Assembly (NCBI GenBank): GCA_030737835.1
Contig: CM060852.1
Location: 10,801,065 to 10,865,064 of the forward strand
Reading direction: 5' to 3'
DNA from: Acorus gramineus
Taxonomy: Eukaryota; Streptophyta; Magnoliopsida; Acorales; Acoraceae
Length of the DNA stretch: 64,000 nucleotides
Shown here: positions 25,142-36,566 of the stretch, piece after piece
Position numbering within the stretch: the stretch's first letter is position 1
Layout: the number at the start of each line of letters is the position of its first letter
Notes under the pieces: generated by a model
Database searches by the model: none
What the model was told of the DNA's origin: nothing
The model's input: only the letters and a program-made list of their open reading frames with translations
Position numbers and translations under genes: made by a program

Positions 25142-26248
25142 TGAGATCCTCGTATTGGTGTTGTGTGAAAGACAATTGGACAAGTGAAGGAGACACTGGT
25201 TTTAGTGAAAGCTTAGGAAGTAAGTGTAATCATACTATAATTGCGTTCCTTTCAATCAATATAATTGCTTATTTTGATGATTCTGTAGTGCTACCATGAA
25301 GAAAAAATCATCTACTCAAGATAAATTTCCATCGTATCTTGCTAACCATTATAAAAAATATGTACATTCACAAAGTTCTCTCAATTTAAAAATGAAGTAT
25401 ATATATACTATAATGAATTATATATGTACTTCTCTATGCAAAAAAAAAAACATATTTCATCTGACATAACATATGCCTCTTCAGAAGAAATTGTAACACA
25501 CTGGCTATACACAGTCACAAAGTTCTCTGAATGTAGAAGAGTTCTCCGATTGAATACCTGAACATAGGGTTTTCTTTATACATTATATTCCAAATAGTGT
25601 GCATAATTACCATGGTTGGACATATAATATAGGCATTGGAAAATGCTAGGGAGAGTCACTTCTATAGTTCCTAACACATTTTAATTTTTTTTGGAGGTAT
25701 ATACTTGTTTAATGAATTACATGACTTCACAAAAAAATGAAGTATATATTTGAAATTTTGAATGAATTGAATTCATACCTCCTTGAATTTTTATTAATAG
25801 ACTATATACTTGCCTAACCAAATATATATTATATTAGAGATCTCACATACTGGATTAGAATTACAGGGATGAGGATGATCGAGTGTACCAGTGCCCTACA
25901 CGCCTTTGTAATACCCATAACCATGCACTACACTCACCGTAAGCATAGACCTAAAGATCATGAATTTCAACACCTCATCAACTACAGAATCTCTAACCCT
26001 TTTTTTTAATAACAAGTGGTGTGAAAAAAACAGCTAGTTAGTCTCAAGTTTCAACATTCCCAGTTTTTAAATAGTTTTGGCCTGTACTTCATAGAATATA
26101 ACTAAGCTTTATTTTGCAAAGCACATGATTTCTCTTGTGAAACTGATGGTTTTCTTTCCTTCTACACCGTGAAACACTGATATGAATTTATTGATGCTAT
26201 GACACCCCATTTGGATACAAGTCCCAGCAAGTTCTACTGCAGTTCTAT
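25142..26248. other. convergent spacer, 3' flank of GULLO copy A
   Basis: No gene. From about 25990 the sequence is repeated near 36240, before copy B, so this point marks one edge of the tandem duplication. Before that it is AT-rich and unremarkable. Confidence 0.5.
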
Positions 26249-27700
26249 CTACAACAGCCCGTCGTCCTCTCTACGACACACCCTCGCTTCAGTGTAAACC
26301 ATCCCAGGCCGACAGAGGTACCCCTTCTCTGGCGCACAGTGCTCATCCCTCGAGCAAATGCAGAGCCCCTCAAGAGCACACCCCTTCTTGTCAACAGTCA
26401 GGGCCTTCCCGCGCAGCCCCAACACCGCATCGCTCCAGTCGGAAGAGAACAATCCTTCCGGGTCATACTTCTCCATTGCCTTGACGAACAGGTCACCCTT
26501 CACCCCTAGCTTCTCCCTCATCCCTACAAATCCAACGTTCCGGTTCTTCCCCAGGTGAGGCATGCCTTTATATTTGAACAGCGCCATCTGCTCGATCTCC
26601 TCCAGTACGTCCTCGTCCAGCCGTGGATCAAGCGGGTCGTTGGACCGGTAGTACGTGATGTCAATGTCCACCGAGTCGGCCGTCTTCCCCAAATAAGCGT
26701 TGAGGCCTTGTTGAACCTCATTAGGAAGCCAGAGTAGATTTCGACACCGCAGAGGGAGTCATGGTTGATGTCTCTCAGTTTCTTTACATCGGAAATGAAG
26801 CTCGTGATGTTGGGCAATGGTATGCTCACGCTGGTCTGGTGGTAGAGCAACCCATGGATCCGCCTGTCCCACCCGCATGCGGTGAGGAGGAGGTCATCCT
26901 TCCCGTTTAGACATGACCCTGTGCACAAAATCATGATCAAACTAACTGATGTGATGTTGATGTGATATTATCATGCGGGTATACCTGAAGTTTGCATGTC
27001 ACTTTGGTTACCGATCACTGGATATTCGGTGAAATCCAGTAGTCTTCCATCCCTGTTCTTGAGCCCGAAACCTGATGCAAGCAGAACAGTCACTTGCCCT
27101 TTCGACAACACGCATTTGCCGGATGGATTATGAGTCGCTTCCAACAACTCCTCTGTCACACCATATCAAACATTTGGTAATTCATTCATTAGAGCACATT
27201 ATATGTAGTTAGTGATTCACAGTGAGTACCAGTGGTCCGGATGCCCTCAATTATGAGGCGGGGCTGTGCCCGGAATCCGGTGAAATCGTTTAGGCCATTC
27301 CCTGTGGTGGTGATGGGAACTCTGAAGTCGTCGCGGAAGATGACCCTGCCTTGTGAAGGGTACCATGTGATGTCGCCGAATTCGGTCATTGATCCGAAGG
27401 CTGCAATTTGATTCTCGAAACCGTCGTCCCCCTCAACACGGTTTGTAATGGAGCGCTTGAACATTGGCTCTAGTTGCAGTGTCACCTGAAAGAGCAGTAA
27501 ATTTTAACTGTTAGAAAGCATTGTCTTCCAATCCTAATAACAAATTTGGGATTCGGTAATCATTCGGTGTGGATTTTATTCAGTACAGTTTCAATAGAGA
27601 AAGGTAAGTTTTTTTTTTCTTTTCTTTTGATGGGTAGCAAGGCAAAGTTAGTGCAGTTAGCATTATGTTTATCCTTAGCATTAATGTTTATCCATGAACC

Positions 27701-27937
27701 ATCCCCGGACTCATGGCGCGGCGGTTAGGACACCTTCCCCCTTTAGGGGAGGAGTGAGGTTGAGTCCTGCTGTGAACGCAGGAAGAGAAAACATGTTGTT
27801 AGTCTCTTTAGGTACTGATGTATTTATGGACTCGCATGCCTAAGTTTCTGCAGCCATGTAGGGTGAGTTATTCAGAGGAGTCTTATGACTTGCACCCTAT
27901 GCTCGGATACATTGCTTTTCTATATATAAAAAAAAGA
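27701..27937 (+). mobile_element. tRNA-derived SINE in intron 1 of GULLO copy A
   Basis: A-box-like TGGCGCGGCGGTTAGGAC near 27714 and B-box-like AGGTTGAGTCCT near 27758, as in a tRNA-like RNA polymerase III promoter, with an A-rich tail ending at 27937. Flanked by ttatccatgaacc (27688-27700) and ttatccgtcaacc (27938-27950), a 13-bp target duplication with two mismatches. About 237 bp, non-coding. The same insertion is in copy B. Confidence 0.7.
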
Positions 27938-28587
27938 TTATCCGTCAACCTGTGGATAGGTATTCAGATGCAGTCAGGCTGTGTCATCATCGTTATAATC
28001 ATAACACTTTGCAGATCTATGTAGTAAAAGCATTTAAATTTAGGGTTAAAGGCATATCTGCATCCCTGTAAACATAGGTAATCCCGTACAAGTCCATTTG
28101 AAAGTTGTGGCGGATACACGAGTCCCTTAAAACTAACAAAAACCTAATTATCGTTATTGGGTTAAAATTTTATTCAAATTTAAAAGAATATTTTATCATC
28201 ATGTAATTGTGCAAACACTATAATCTCCATAAATAATCATAAAAATAAATTAGTCCATACAAAAATTAAATTATTCTTGTAAGACTTTTTATGTTTCTTT
28301 CATTTCCATTGAGGTATTGATTGAAAATGGTAAAAAATTTGAGCATAATTTAATAATTTCATGGTTATAGGTTAAAGTTAAATAGGATAAGTTGGGTTAT
28401 GATTAATTTTTGTTAAAACTAAGAATGTATATAGGTATTTATGAGTTTTCAAAGATTTGTAAGTTTGTTCAAACTTTGATAAAGATTTATATGAGATTAT
28501 TCATGTAATGTTTTTAAACTCTTACATTTATTGATAAATTTCCTATGTGAATGTTCATTTATTCAACATGGCCGAAATTTGTCCAAC

Positions 28588-28650
28588 CCACGCATGGCGT
28601 GATTGTTAGGACACCCCCATCACAGGGGGGGTGCATGGTGGAAAGGACGA
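28588..28650 (+). mobile_element. truncated SINE head
   Basis: ATGGCGTGATTGTTAGGACA followed by a CCCCC...GGGG hairpin resembles the first 50 bases of the SINE at 27701. The 3' part is missing. The same fragment is near 38920 in copy B, so it predates the duplication. Confidence 0.4.
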
Positions 28651-29247
28651 AAAGGGCAAAAAAACATGGCTGAAATTTAAACCATGTTTTTATCAAAAGC
28701 TTAATCATTTCATGCCAGATCGGCCATGTGTATGGATTCATTATTTATATCTCTAACAAACTGATGATGATGATAATGATAGTAAGAATTAAAGACCAAC
28801 TTTATTTATTTATACATATAAATATTTGGATAATGCATAATTGAAATCCAACTATTTCTCATTAAATGCAGGTAGACAGGTAAGAAAACATCAACCAAGA
28901 TATTCATTTATTTCTATTTTTTGTATGGTCCGTTGGTGGTTGCATCTTCCATGAACATTTAAAAACATAAAATCATTCATTGCATACAAGACCTAAACCT
29001 TCGGTTAATCAATTCCGTAAGAAAATTATCTCCAAGTACAACCTAACACCATTTAACACCTTTGTCGATTACTTATTAATGTAAGGACTTGTTGTGAACC
29101 GATCTTACTTGTTATGCCAACCAAAAAGCAGAAGAGCTGATAGAATTAGTTACAAATATATACACCAATATTACACCTTATAAATTTACATAGGCATACA
29201 AGCTGCCTTCTTAATTATATTCACCAACTACTTAACAATTCTTATAA

Positions 29248-29281
<34 letters not shown>

Positions 29282-29472
29282 CACAAAGGGAAAACAAACC
29301 ATATATGTGAATAATCTATAGATTCCGTGTATACATGTGATCTTATTTTTGTGTCTTCGGAGAGTTCTAACCACCGTTCAATCGCACCACAATCAAACAA
29401 AGCAGTTATCTGTATCAAAAAAGCTTATGTCATATCCAAATGAGAACAACGGTAGTGTTGATTGGATGTGGC

Positions 29473-29975
29473 TAGGGCTGGTAAATGAATTGAGTAGCTC
29501 GGGCTCGGGTTCTGCTCCAGTTCGACTCGGTTAAAGCTCGCTCAGGCTCGTTCGATTAGACAAACGAGTCGATCTTCAACAATTTTTAAAGTTCGGTTTG
29601 TAAACGAGCCGAGTCCGAGTCGAGCCGAATCCGAGTCTAGACGAGCTCATTTACTTAACAGAAAAAATGAGCCCGAACTTATGTTACTTTCACATGTATA
29701 AAGTATTGGGATTTGTGAAATGTAACTTTTCAAATATTAAACAAGATTTTTTTTTAGCTAAACGAGCCCGAACAAAGCCTTGATTCAAGCTTTGGCTTGA
29801 CTTGTTTAACAAACGAGCCGAGACGAGCTTCAACCAAGCTTTTTACGAGCCCAACGAGCCGAGCTTGAATACAAAATGAAACTCATTCTCGAGCCGAGCC
29901 CGAGCAGAGCCTGATACTAAATGAGCCGAGTCTGCACAGATCAGAGCTCGACTTGTTCGACTCGTTTACCACCCA
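29473..29975. mobile_element. hAT-like MITE, TAGGG.TGGTAAA family
   Basis: Left end TAGGGCTGGTAAATGAA, right end CTCGTTTACCACCCAATG, with repeated CGAGCC/GGCTCG words inside. Same family as 22795-23822 and 52322-52729. Lies in intron 1 of GULLO copy A and is not found in copy B. Confidence 0.6.
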
Positions 29976-30235
29976 ATGTTTACATATAGTTTTCATTATT
30001 ACATAATATATATTACAATATTTGTATTTTTTTTATTATACAAATTTAAATTCATATTTATGTCGATTTTGTGTTACAAAATTAAAAAAAAAAAACTAAA
30101 CTAAAAAAATTATAACAACATTTTTCAAAACCTAAGTTATAAAAACTATTATCACTCTCATGTCCAAACGAAGTCACAATATTTATCAATCTAGAGTAAA
30201 TATTTTTTTTTTCTAAAAACAAATTAAAAATAAAA

Positions 30236-31081
30236 GGGAAAAATCGATCTAGCTCTATGAAAACTTATGAAAATTAGAAAAAGTCTCTGTAAAATTGACA
30301 AATCCCCTCAGGTCCTTATCTTATTAGATAATATTTATTTGATCAGATATGTGGTTAACCCTAACCATGCATGGTAAATTATTGTTATACCCTTTTAAAA
30401 TTTATTTTCTTTATTAGAAAAAATTTATATAACTCCCTGAAAACTTATGAAAATCGAAAAAAGTCCTTGTGAAATTAAAAAATCGTCTTAACTCCCTGAA
30501 ATCTTCTAAAAATCGTAAAAAATCCATGTGAATATCTAAAAATATATACTGATTTATTTAAATTTTATGAAACAAATTATAGTTTTATAGTCAACGTGTT
30601 ATGCTTTTTATTGGTAGTAATTGAGTTAAGAATGTATTATAGAATTTTGATTTGATTTTTAAATTGTTTTCTCTACTGATTTTGTAATGAAGTTAATGAA
30701 ACTATAATTTTTTTTTGTTCAATCTCTATAATGAGATTGAGGAGGGAAAAATGTTGAAAAATGATTCAATTTTGTAGATCAAATTAAGGTTTGACGGATT
30801 TTTTTTTTTTTTACAGATGAAGATGATATTTCAAGATATGAGGATATTGAAAATGACGAGGGTATTTTTGTCTTACAAAAGAACTAAATCTAATTATATA
30901 AAGTTTGTAGGGACTAAATCCAATTTTAATAAATTTCTGATGACTTATTTCAATATACTCTTGATGGGGGATTAAATTCGTTAACCATATACACTTTGTG
31001 AGGATATATGATGATTTTATGATTTTAGAATGACTTTTTATGATTTCAAGAAGATTTCATAGAGTTATGAATATTTTGTCC
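30236..31081. mobile_element. Mutator-like MITE in intron 1 of GULLO copy A
   Basis: Ends resemble GGGAAAAATCGATCTAGCTC and its complement. Flanked by aaaataaaa (30227-30235) and aaaatgaaa (31082-31090), a probable 9-bp target duplication with one mismatch. The same family as 40172-40932. The corresponding place in copy B, just before exon 1, has no insert. Confidence 0.55.
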
Positions 31082-31864
31082 AAAATGAAAACAGAACAAA
31101 TTAAAAATAAAACCTTACTTGAGAGATAACCCCCAAGACACCAAGAGAAACCTTAGCCGCCAAGAGCTCCTCATCCCCCTCCACCAACCCCACCACCCTC
31201 GCATACTTACCATCACCACCAGCACTTGTACTTGGAACCACTAACCTAACCCCAACGACGTACTCATGCACCGCCGGTCCCTTCCCACTCAACGAGCTCC
31301 CATGGGACCCAGTCCCGATCAACCCACCCAAAGTCATCCCCTCCCAAACGGCGAGTGAGGCAGAGCCAACCCGTTCTCCGCCGCCGCATCGATGAGACCT
31401 CGAAGGGTAATGCCACCCCCTACAGTCATCCGAACCCTCAAAGGGTCCACGTCCATGACACTGTTTAGGTTTTCTGTGCTTATCACGAGCCCTTCCCCGT
31501 CCGGTCCGCCTGGGCACGACAGTTTGGGTATGCTGTGTGAGTACACGGTGACCACCTTCATGTGTTGCTTCTTTTGGGAGGCGTCGGAGACCACGGAGAG
31601 GAGCTCGGACTCGTCGGCCGGGCGGGCGACGGAGGCGGCTTTACAGGTGGTTCTGTCTGGGTAGATGCCGTAGCCGTTGGTGACGATGCAGTTGACGTCG
31701 CCGGCGCTGCATGTCACGGTTGGGGGGGGAGGGCTCGCGTGGACAAGTGCTGATAGGGTTGTAAGTGTGAGGAGGAGATGAGACAAGTTGGTTTTCATGG
31801 TTAGGGTTTGTTGAGGTTTTGTATTGATATTGGTGTATAATCTGTGTTTTTTTTTGAAAATTAG

Positions 31865-31865
31865 G

Positions 31866-31914
<49 letters not shown>
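31865..31914. repeat. (TA)n(GA)n microsatellite in the copy A leader
   Basis: About 12 TA units followed by about 14 GA units, 65-115 bases upstream of the GULLO copy A start codon. On the coding strand this is a CT-rich then TA-rich leader, as in copy B. Confidence 0.85.
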
Positions 31915-31918
<4 letters not shown>

Positions 31919-31984
31919 TTAGTGAGAAGGATTGGCTTCCATGGAAGTAAGCTGGGAAGTGGTGGAAGGGGTCTGTCTTTTTAT

Positions 31985-34900
31985 ATATCATTGACCAACA
32001 TATATCTATACTGTATATAATTATTATATTATGTTAGAAAATTATTTTATTTTAGTTTTTATATGTGTTTTTTTATGTAAACTGTTGAAACAGTTTTTTT
32101 TTTCATTTGAATTTGTGTCAGTGATTTGAATATCATTTCATCTTTTCAAAGTGATTTGTAGCTTTGTTTTAAACTGTTTTTGGTTATTAAACGGTTGTGA
32201 ACTGTTTTGTTTCTCTGGGAGTGCTTTGGCATCTCTTGTAATAAAATATATGGGGTAGGGATGTTGGACAGAGAAGATATTATATTATACAAACCAGTCC
32301 GTCTAACACACAGAAAAAAGAAAAAAGAAATCAGGGAGCACCTACAGTGAGTCCGTCCGAGACAAACATTGAAATTAAAAGAAGAGAAAGCGGTCTCCTA
32401 TTCTTAAAGATTTACAGGTGTTCGCTAAAACCTCTTGTCACTTGAGTGCACTTTGAGAAGAATCAAAGATCGTCGTATCTTCAGAGTGGATCGTCATTGA
32501 ACCATTGCATCAAAGTAGGACGGAATCTGCTTTTCAGAAAGTGTTTTTACGTGCTCTGATTCACTAAATTTTTTAGATTTTTTTAAATCTATATTTAATT
32601 CTAATTTTGTTGTGATTTTCAAAATTAAAAAATTTAGTGTTTTTCCGACATATTACATTCTAATGCACCACGGTACGTCCAAAAATCACCCCACCACCGA
32701 ACTAAAAATTACACACTGTACATTACAATGCGTCCAAATTTCTCCTTCGGATGGTATTTCTGTCATTGTAGTCAGAACTGTTCCTCTGCTGTGATTCACG
32801 AAATCCTGTCTGTTCTTTCGCTCTTCATCAATTTTTTTTGTAAATTTTTTTAGGTATGGTTTGTTGGTTGGAAAGTGAAGAGAAAATACTGGCCTCGTTT
32901 TCACCACGGCTCGTTGATTGGAAGGTGCAGAGAAGGTATCATTTTCTTTTATGGATTTTTTATTTTTAACTTCATAAATTATATGATTTAATAATCGATC
33001 TCCCATTTCTTCGTATATTAATTTGAGTCTTCATTTTAAAAGATATGTTTTTTATAGTCTCTTAAAATGATTAAAAAGAAAACTAAATAATTTAAGGATA
33101 GGTCTCTCCCAGGAACTAATGAGAAACATACCCTTCGAGTTTAAAAACTAAAATTGAAATATGAAAAAATGAGATATCGATCACTAAATTATATAGTTTA
33201 CAAGGACTAAAAAATAAAAAACCCTTTCTTTCTTTTTTTTTTTTTTTTTTTTTGATACTGGAATTTTTTGTTGGGGGCGTTCTCGCTTGGACGTGTTTTT
33301 GGTGCAGAAATTTTTTGGGTCTGGGTGTTCTTGGTTGGAGGTATTTTTGGTGCAAGAATTTTTTTTAATGCATATCTTTTGCCGGCATTGTTGATGAAAC
33401 ACACGGATTCTTTGCCTGGCTTTTAAGTTCTATTGAGCTTTGTTGTTCTTCATGTTTTTACTTGAAATTCATAAGATGATCCAATTCATTAAATAATTAC
33501 TCAATATAATTTATTAAATATGACTCATATCATTATTTTATAAGAAACTTGTAAGTCTTGCTAAAGATTTATAATATATCTTGATTCGTTAGTGTACAGA
33601 ATATAGCTTTTAATTGTTCTTCCATTCTTGCTAAAGGTTAATAATATATTCCGAAATGGAACCTACATCCAGCCTATATAGAATACTTTTATACGATAAT
33701 CTATATTATGCATATGTTTAATTTTTAGTTCATACGATATGCTATACGGTGCTATATTTTGTCTTTCTATATTTTATTATGAAATATAACAGTTTCATGT
33801 GATCAATTTTTTCATTCGTTTCTATTTATTTTTTTAAAAAATTGTGCTTGTTTATGAATTAAATGTATTTCTGATCATACATGCATTCATTACATCTTAG
33901 ATCTGTTTGAGATATTTCATATCACATAGTATGATGAAATTTCTTCAACTGTCTATGTCTTGAACAATTTAAGTGATTTCATATAACATAGTATTATGAA
34001 ATATCTTGAATTGTTCATATTAGGCAGTTTGAGAATACAAAATTTCTGTATACACTTGTATAGTCGGAGTTCAAAACACAAAAACCTTTCTAGGCATTTC
34101 AACAATCAAATTCCTCTTTCAATTCACAATATTTTTTTATTATTTTCATTATCTCCTTATGAATATATTTCGAACAAGTTCAAATATAAGAAATTACATA
34201 CGTTTATTCATAACTCAATTCTACTCATCAAACATGTTTTCCAACAGAAAGAATTTATGACCTGTTCATATTATGATTCATTGAAAATTCCCACATTTCA
34301 TTCAATGTCAGTTGAGACTTGAGACCTCATCATGCTTGCAAAGCGCATAGCCTATTACTAGGAATAACGCATTAGACTATATGTTGTGCATAATTTTTGT
34401 TTATAAAGAATTTTAAACATGTCACTTCGCTTTGTATATTAGGCAGACGTACATACTTTAAATAACATCATGTGTATATATACTTTGAAGAACTTCGGCT
34501 AATCTTCTTGTATTCTGCAGTTCAAAGTACCACTTTTGCAGGTACACTTAAAAGAAGATTTGACATTTTTTATCACAATTAACATTTATTCAAAAATTAA
34601 AGCATAATTATACTGCTCTTCAAACATGTATTCTTCTCTCATACTCAACAATGGAGGAAAGAACACAAAAATGAAGAACAAGAATGTATCGTGACTCCCA
34701 CGGGCAAAAGGCTTATGTGTAATAGCACCGGCCTATACATTTTCATTGTAAAAGACATTATATTTTCATTGTAACATATTGCACATTCTTCTCTCTTTTC
34801 TATGACAGTGCAGGAAGTCATTCATTCATTTGTATATTTCATTGTAAAAGACTGTGAATTTTCATTGTAACATACTGTAAGTTTTAGGAGCCACTGTCTC

Positions 34901-35084
34901 CTCTACTCTAGAACAGTCTCAACTTACAGTTGGTTAACTTTTGTTCATTAATCATGAGGCCCAAAATATATGTTTATTTTTTTTTTCTCTAGAAGATGTA
35001 CTTACTACAATGATATTATGACACATTTTATGGCAGATTATATTTACTGCAATACATTAGTACGCGCAAATGACCAACATATAT
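31985..35084. mobile_element. 3-kb insertion in the 5' flank of GULLO copy A
   Basis: Copy B's 5' flank runs without break through tgaccaacatatat at about 42840. In copy A this 14-mer occurs twice, at 31992-32005 and 35071-35084, with about 3.07 kb between. The upstream homology resumes after the second. A 14-bp duplication suits a target-primed retroposon, but I see no reverse transcriptase, LTRs or clean poly(A) tail. The insert is AT-rich with no gene I can support. Confidence 0.5.
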
Positions 35085-35201
35085 GTTGCATGATCTAACG
35101 TGTTCAAAGAAGGGTTAAAATGGATATGTTTGATTTAAATTGGGAACTATTGAAAAAGGAACATATGTAATGGCGGCATCCATTCCAACATTGGACATTT
35201 A

Positions 35202-35430
35202 GGGTGCGTTTGGTTGCACGATTGCGTAGCGTTTGCGATTGCAGGAAGCTGCGTTTGCAATCGTGTAACTAAACAGTTTTACTATAACAGTTTCCTGCAC
35301 CCAGATTTTAGGCAAAGAGTACCCAAAGCTACGATTTCAAAATGCTGAGAAAATGAGCTTCCTGCATAATTAGTTTTAAAACCCAGATTTCTACATAATC
35401 AGTTTTGTAATCGCGCAACCAAACACACCC
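35202..35430. mobile_element. 229-bp PIF/Harbinger-like MITE with visible empty site
   Basis: Inverted ends GGGTGCGTTTGGTTGCACGA and its complement (ending CAACCAAACACACCC). Flanked by tta at 35199-35201 and 35431-35433. In the duplicated flank at about 42965 the sequence reads ggacatttagtttta with one tta and no insert, which proves insertion and the 3-bp duplication. Confidence 0.85.
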
Positions 35431-35791
35431 TTAGTTTTATCTTTTCTTTCATTTCAAAGTTCTATCTTTGCGGGTAAATATAAATTAGTTTATGAATATA
35501 TACCAATTTTTTCCATTCCCATATTGGACTTTTAGTTTAATCTTTTTTTCCACATCAAAGTTCTATCTTTGAAGGTAAATATTCTATTTTATAAATTGGA
35601 AAATTAAATTAGTTTATGGATGTTACCAATTTTCTCATGATGTTTAATTTGTTTAATAGTACATTATCTATTACTTACTTATTAAAGGGAAAGTGACCCA
35701 GCTGCGAAAGTGACCCAGCTGCTTTTTCATTTTTATTTTTTACTCTATCATAAATTTAGTAATTCCTTATATCCTATTTATTCAAAATTTA

Positions 35792-35895
35792 AGATTTCAA
35801 ATTAGATTTATATAAATCATAAATATATATTTTAGATTTCAAAATCAGATTTATATAAATCATAAATATATATTTTAGATTTCAAAATCAGATTT
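35792..35895. repeat. 43-bp tandem duplication
   Basis: Two and a half copies of a 43-base unit starting agatttcaaaatcagattta. The duplicated flank near 43316 has only one unit, so the repeat arose after the GULLO duplication. Confidence 0.75.
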
Positions 35896-36229
35896 AAGAA
35901 AAATCATATCAATATATTGAAATTTTATTAATAAAAAATTACATATATTATTAAATCTATCTCAATGAATTTTAAAAAAGTTTGTTATGTTATTTTTATT
36001 ATAATTTGAAATAATATTACATGGTATTCAAAATTACTATATATGTTAAAATCATGAAATGAGATTTTTTGAATAGTTTAATATTCTATAAACATTTCAT
36101 CTATATGGTGTAATTCATATGAATATTATAGTTACGAATAATATAATATAGAAGCACATAGAAATATGTATTTATTATTTTATTTAATCATTATTAAATT
36201 TTAACATTTTTTGTTATATTATTTACATA

Positions 36230-36245
36230 TACCACGAATCTCAAC
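36230..36245. other. junction of the GULLO tandem duplication
   Basis: Sequence to the left (35.1-36.23 kb) matches the 5' flank of copy B (42.85-43.7 kb). Sequence to the right matches the 3' flank of copy A from about 25990. The switch occurs near aatctcaacccttttttt. This is the breakpoint expected of an unequal crossover. A (GT)n microsatellite lies just after it, at 36338-36361. Confidence 0.7.
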
Positions 36246-36566
36246 CCTTTTTTTTAATAACAAGTGGTGTGAAAAAAACAGCTAGTTAGTCTCAAGTTTC
36301 AACATTCCCAGTTTTTAAATAGTTCTGGCCAGTACTTCGTGTGTGTGTGTGTGTGTGTGTATAATATAATATAATATAATATAAGTAAGCTTTATTTTGC
36401 AAAGCACATGATCTCTCTTGTGACTGCAAAGTTTTGAGAATCAAATAAAATCCCAGCAATTCTCACTTATACAAAACTGACGGTTTTCTTTCTTTCTACA
36501 CCTTGAAACACTGATACGAATTTATTGATGCTATGACACCCCATTTGTATACAAGTCCAGCAAGGG

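Larger units (their letters stand above)
26249..31798 (-). pseudogene. GULLO-type L-gulonolactone oxidase, copy A, broken by two frameshifts
   Basis: Minus-strand exons matching copy B: 31798-31119, 27485-27230, 27152-26985, 26918-26249. The family consists of secreted FAD-dependent aldonolactone oxidases (FAD-binding domain then ALO domain). Exon 1 has lost one base near 31347: copy B reads ...[12 protein letters not shown], while here the frame shifts after HSP and meets TGA at 31336-31334. Exon 4 has lost one base near 26697, in the ...KAST-AYLGK region. Both are single-base deletions, so they do not restore each other. Exons 2 and 3 and all splice sites are still good and the rest is highly similar to copy B, so inactivation is recent. 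A truncated protein of about 154 residues could still be made. A sequencing error at both sites is the alternative. Confidence 0.85.

Noticed and set aside
27710-27775. tRNA gene
   Set aside because: A- and B-box-like motifs are present but no cloverleaf; the A-tail and target duplication show a SINE.
31392-31753. Plus-strand open frames opposite GULLO exon 1 (also 42281-42636)
   Set aside because: Shadows of the FAD-domain exon, repeated simply because the gene is duplicated.
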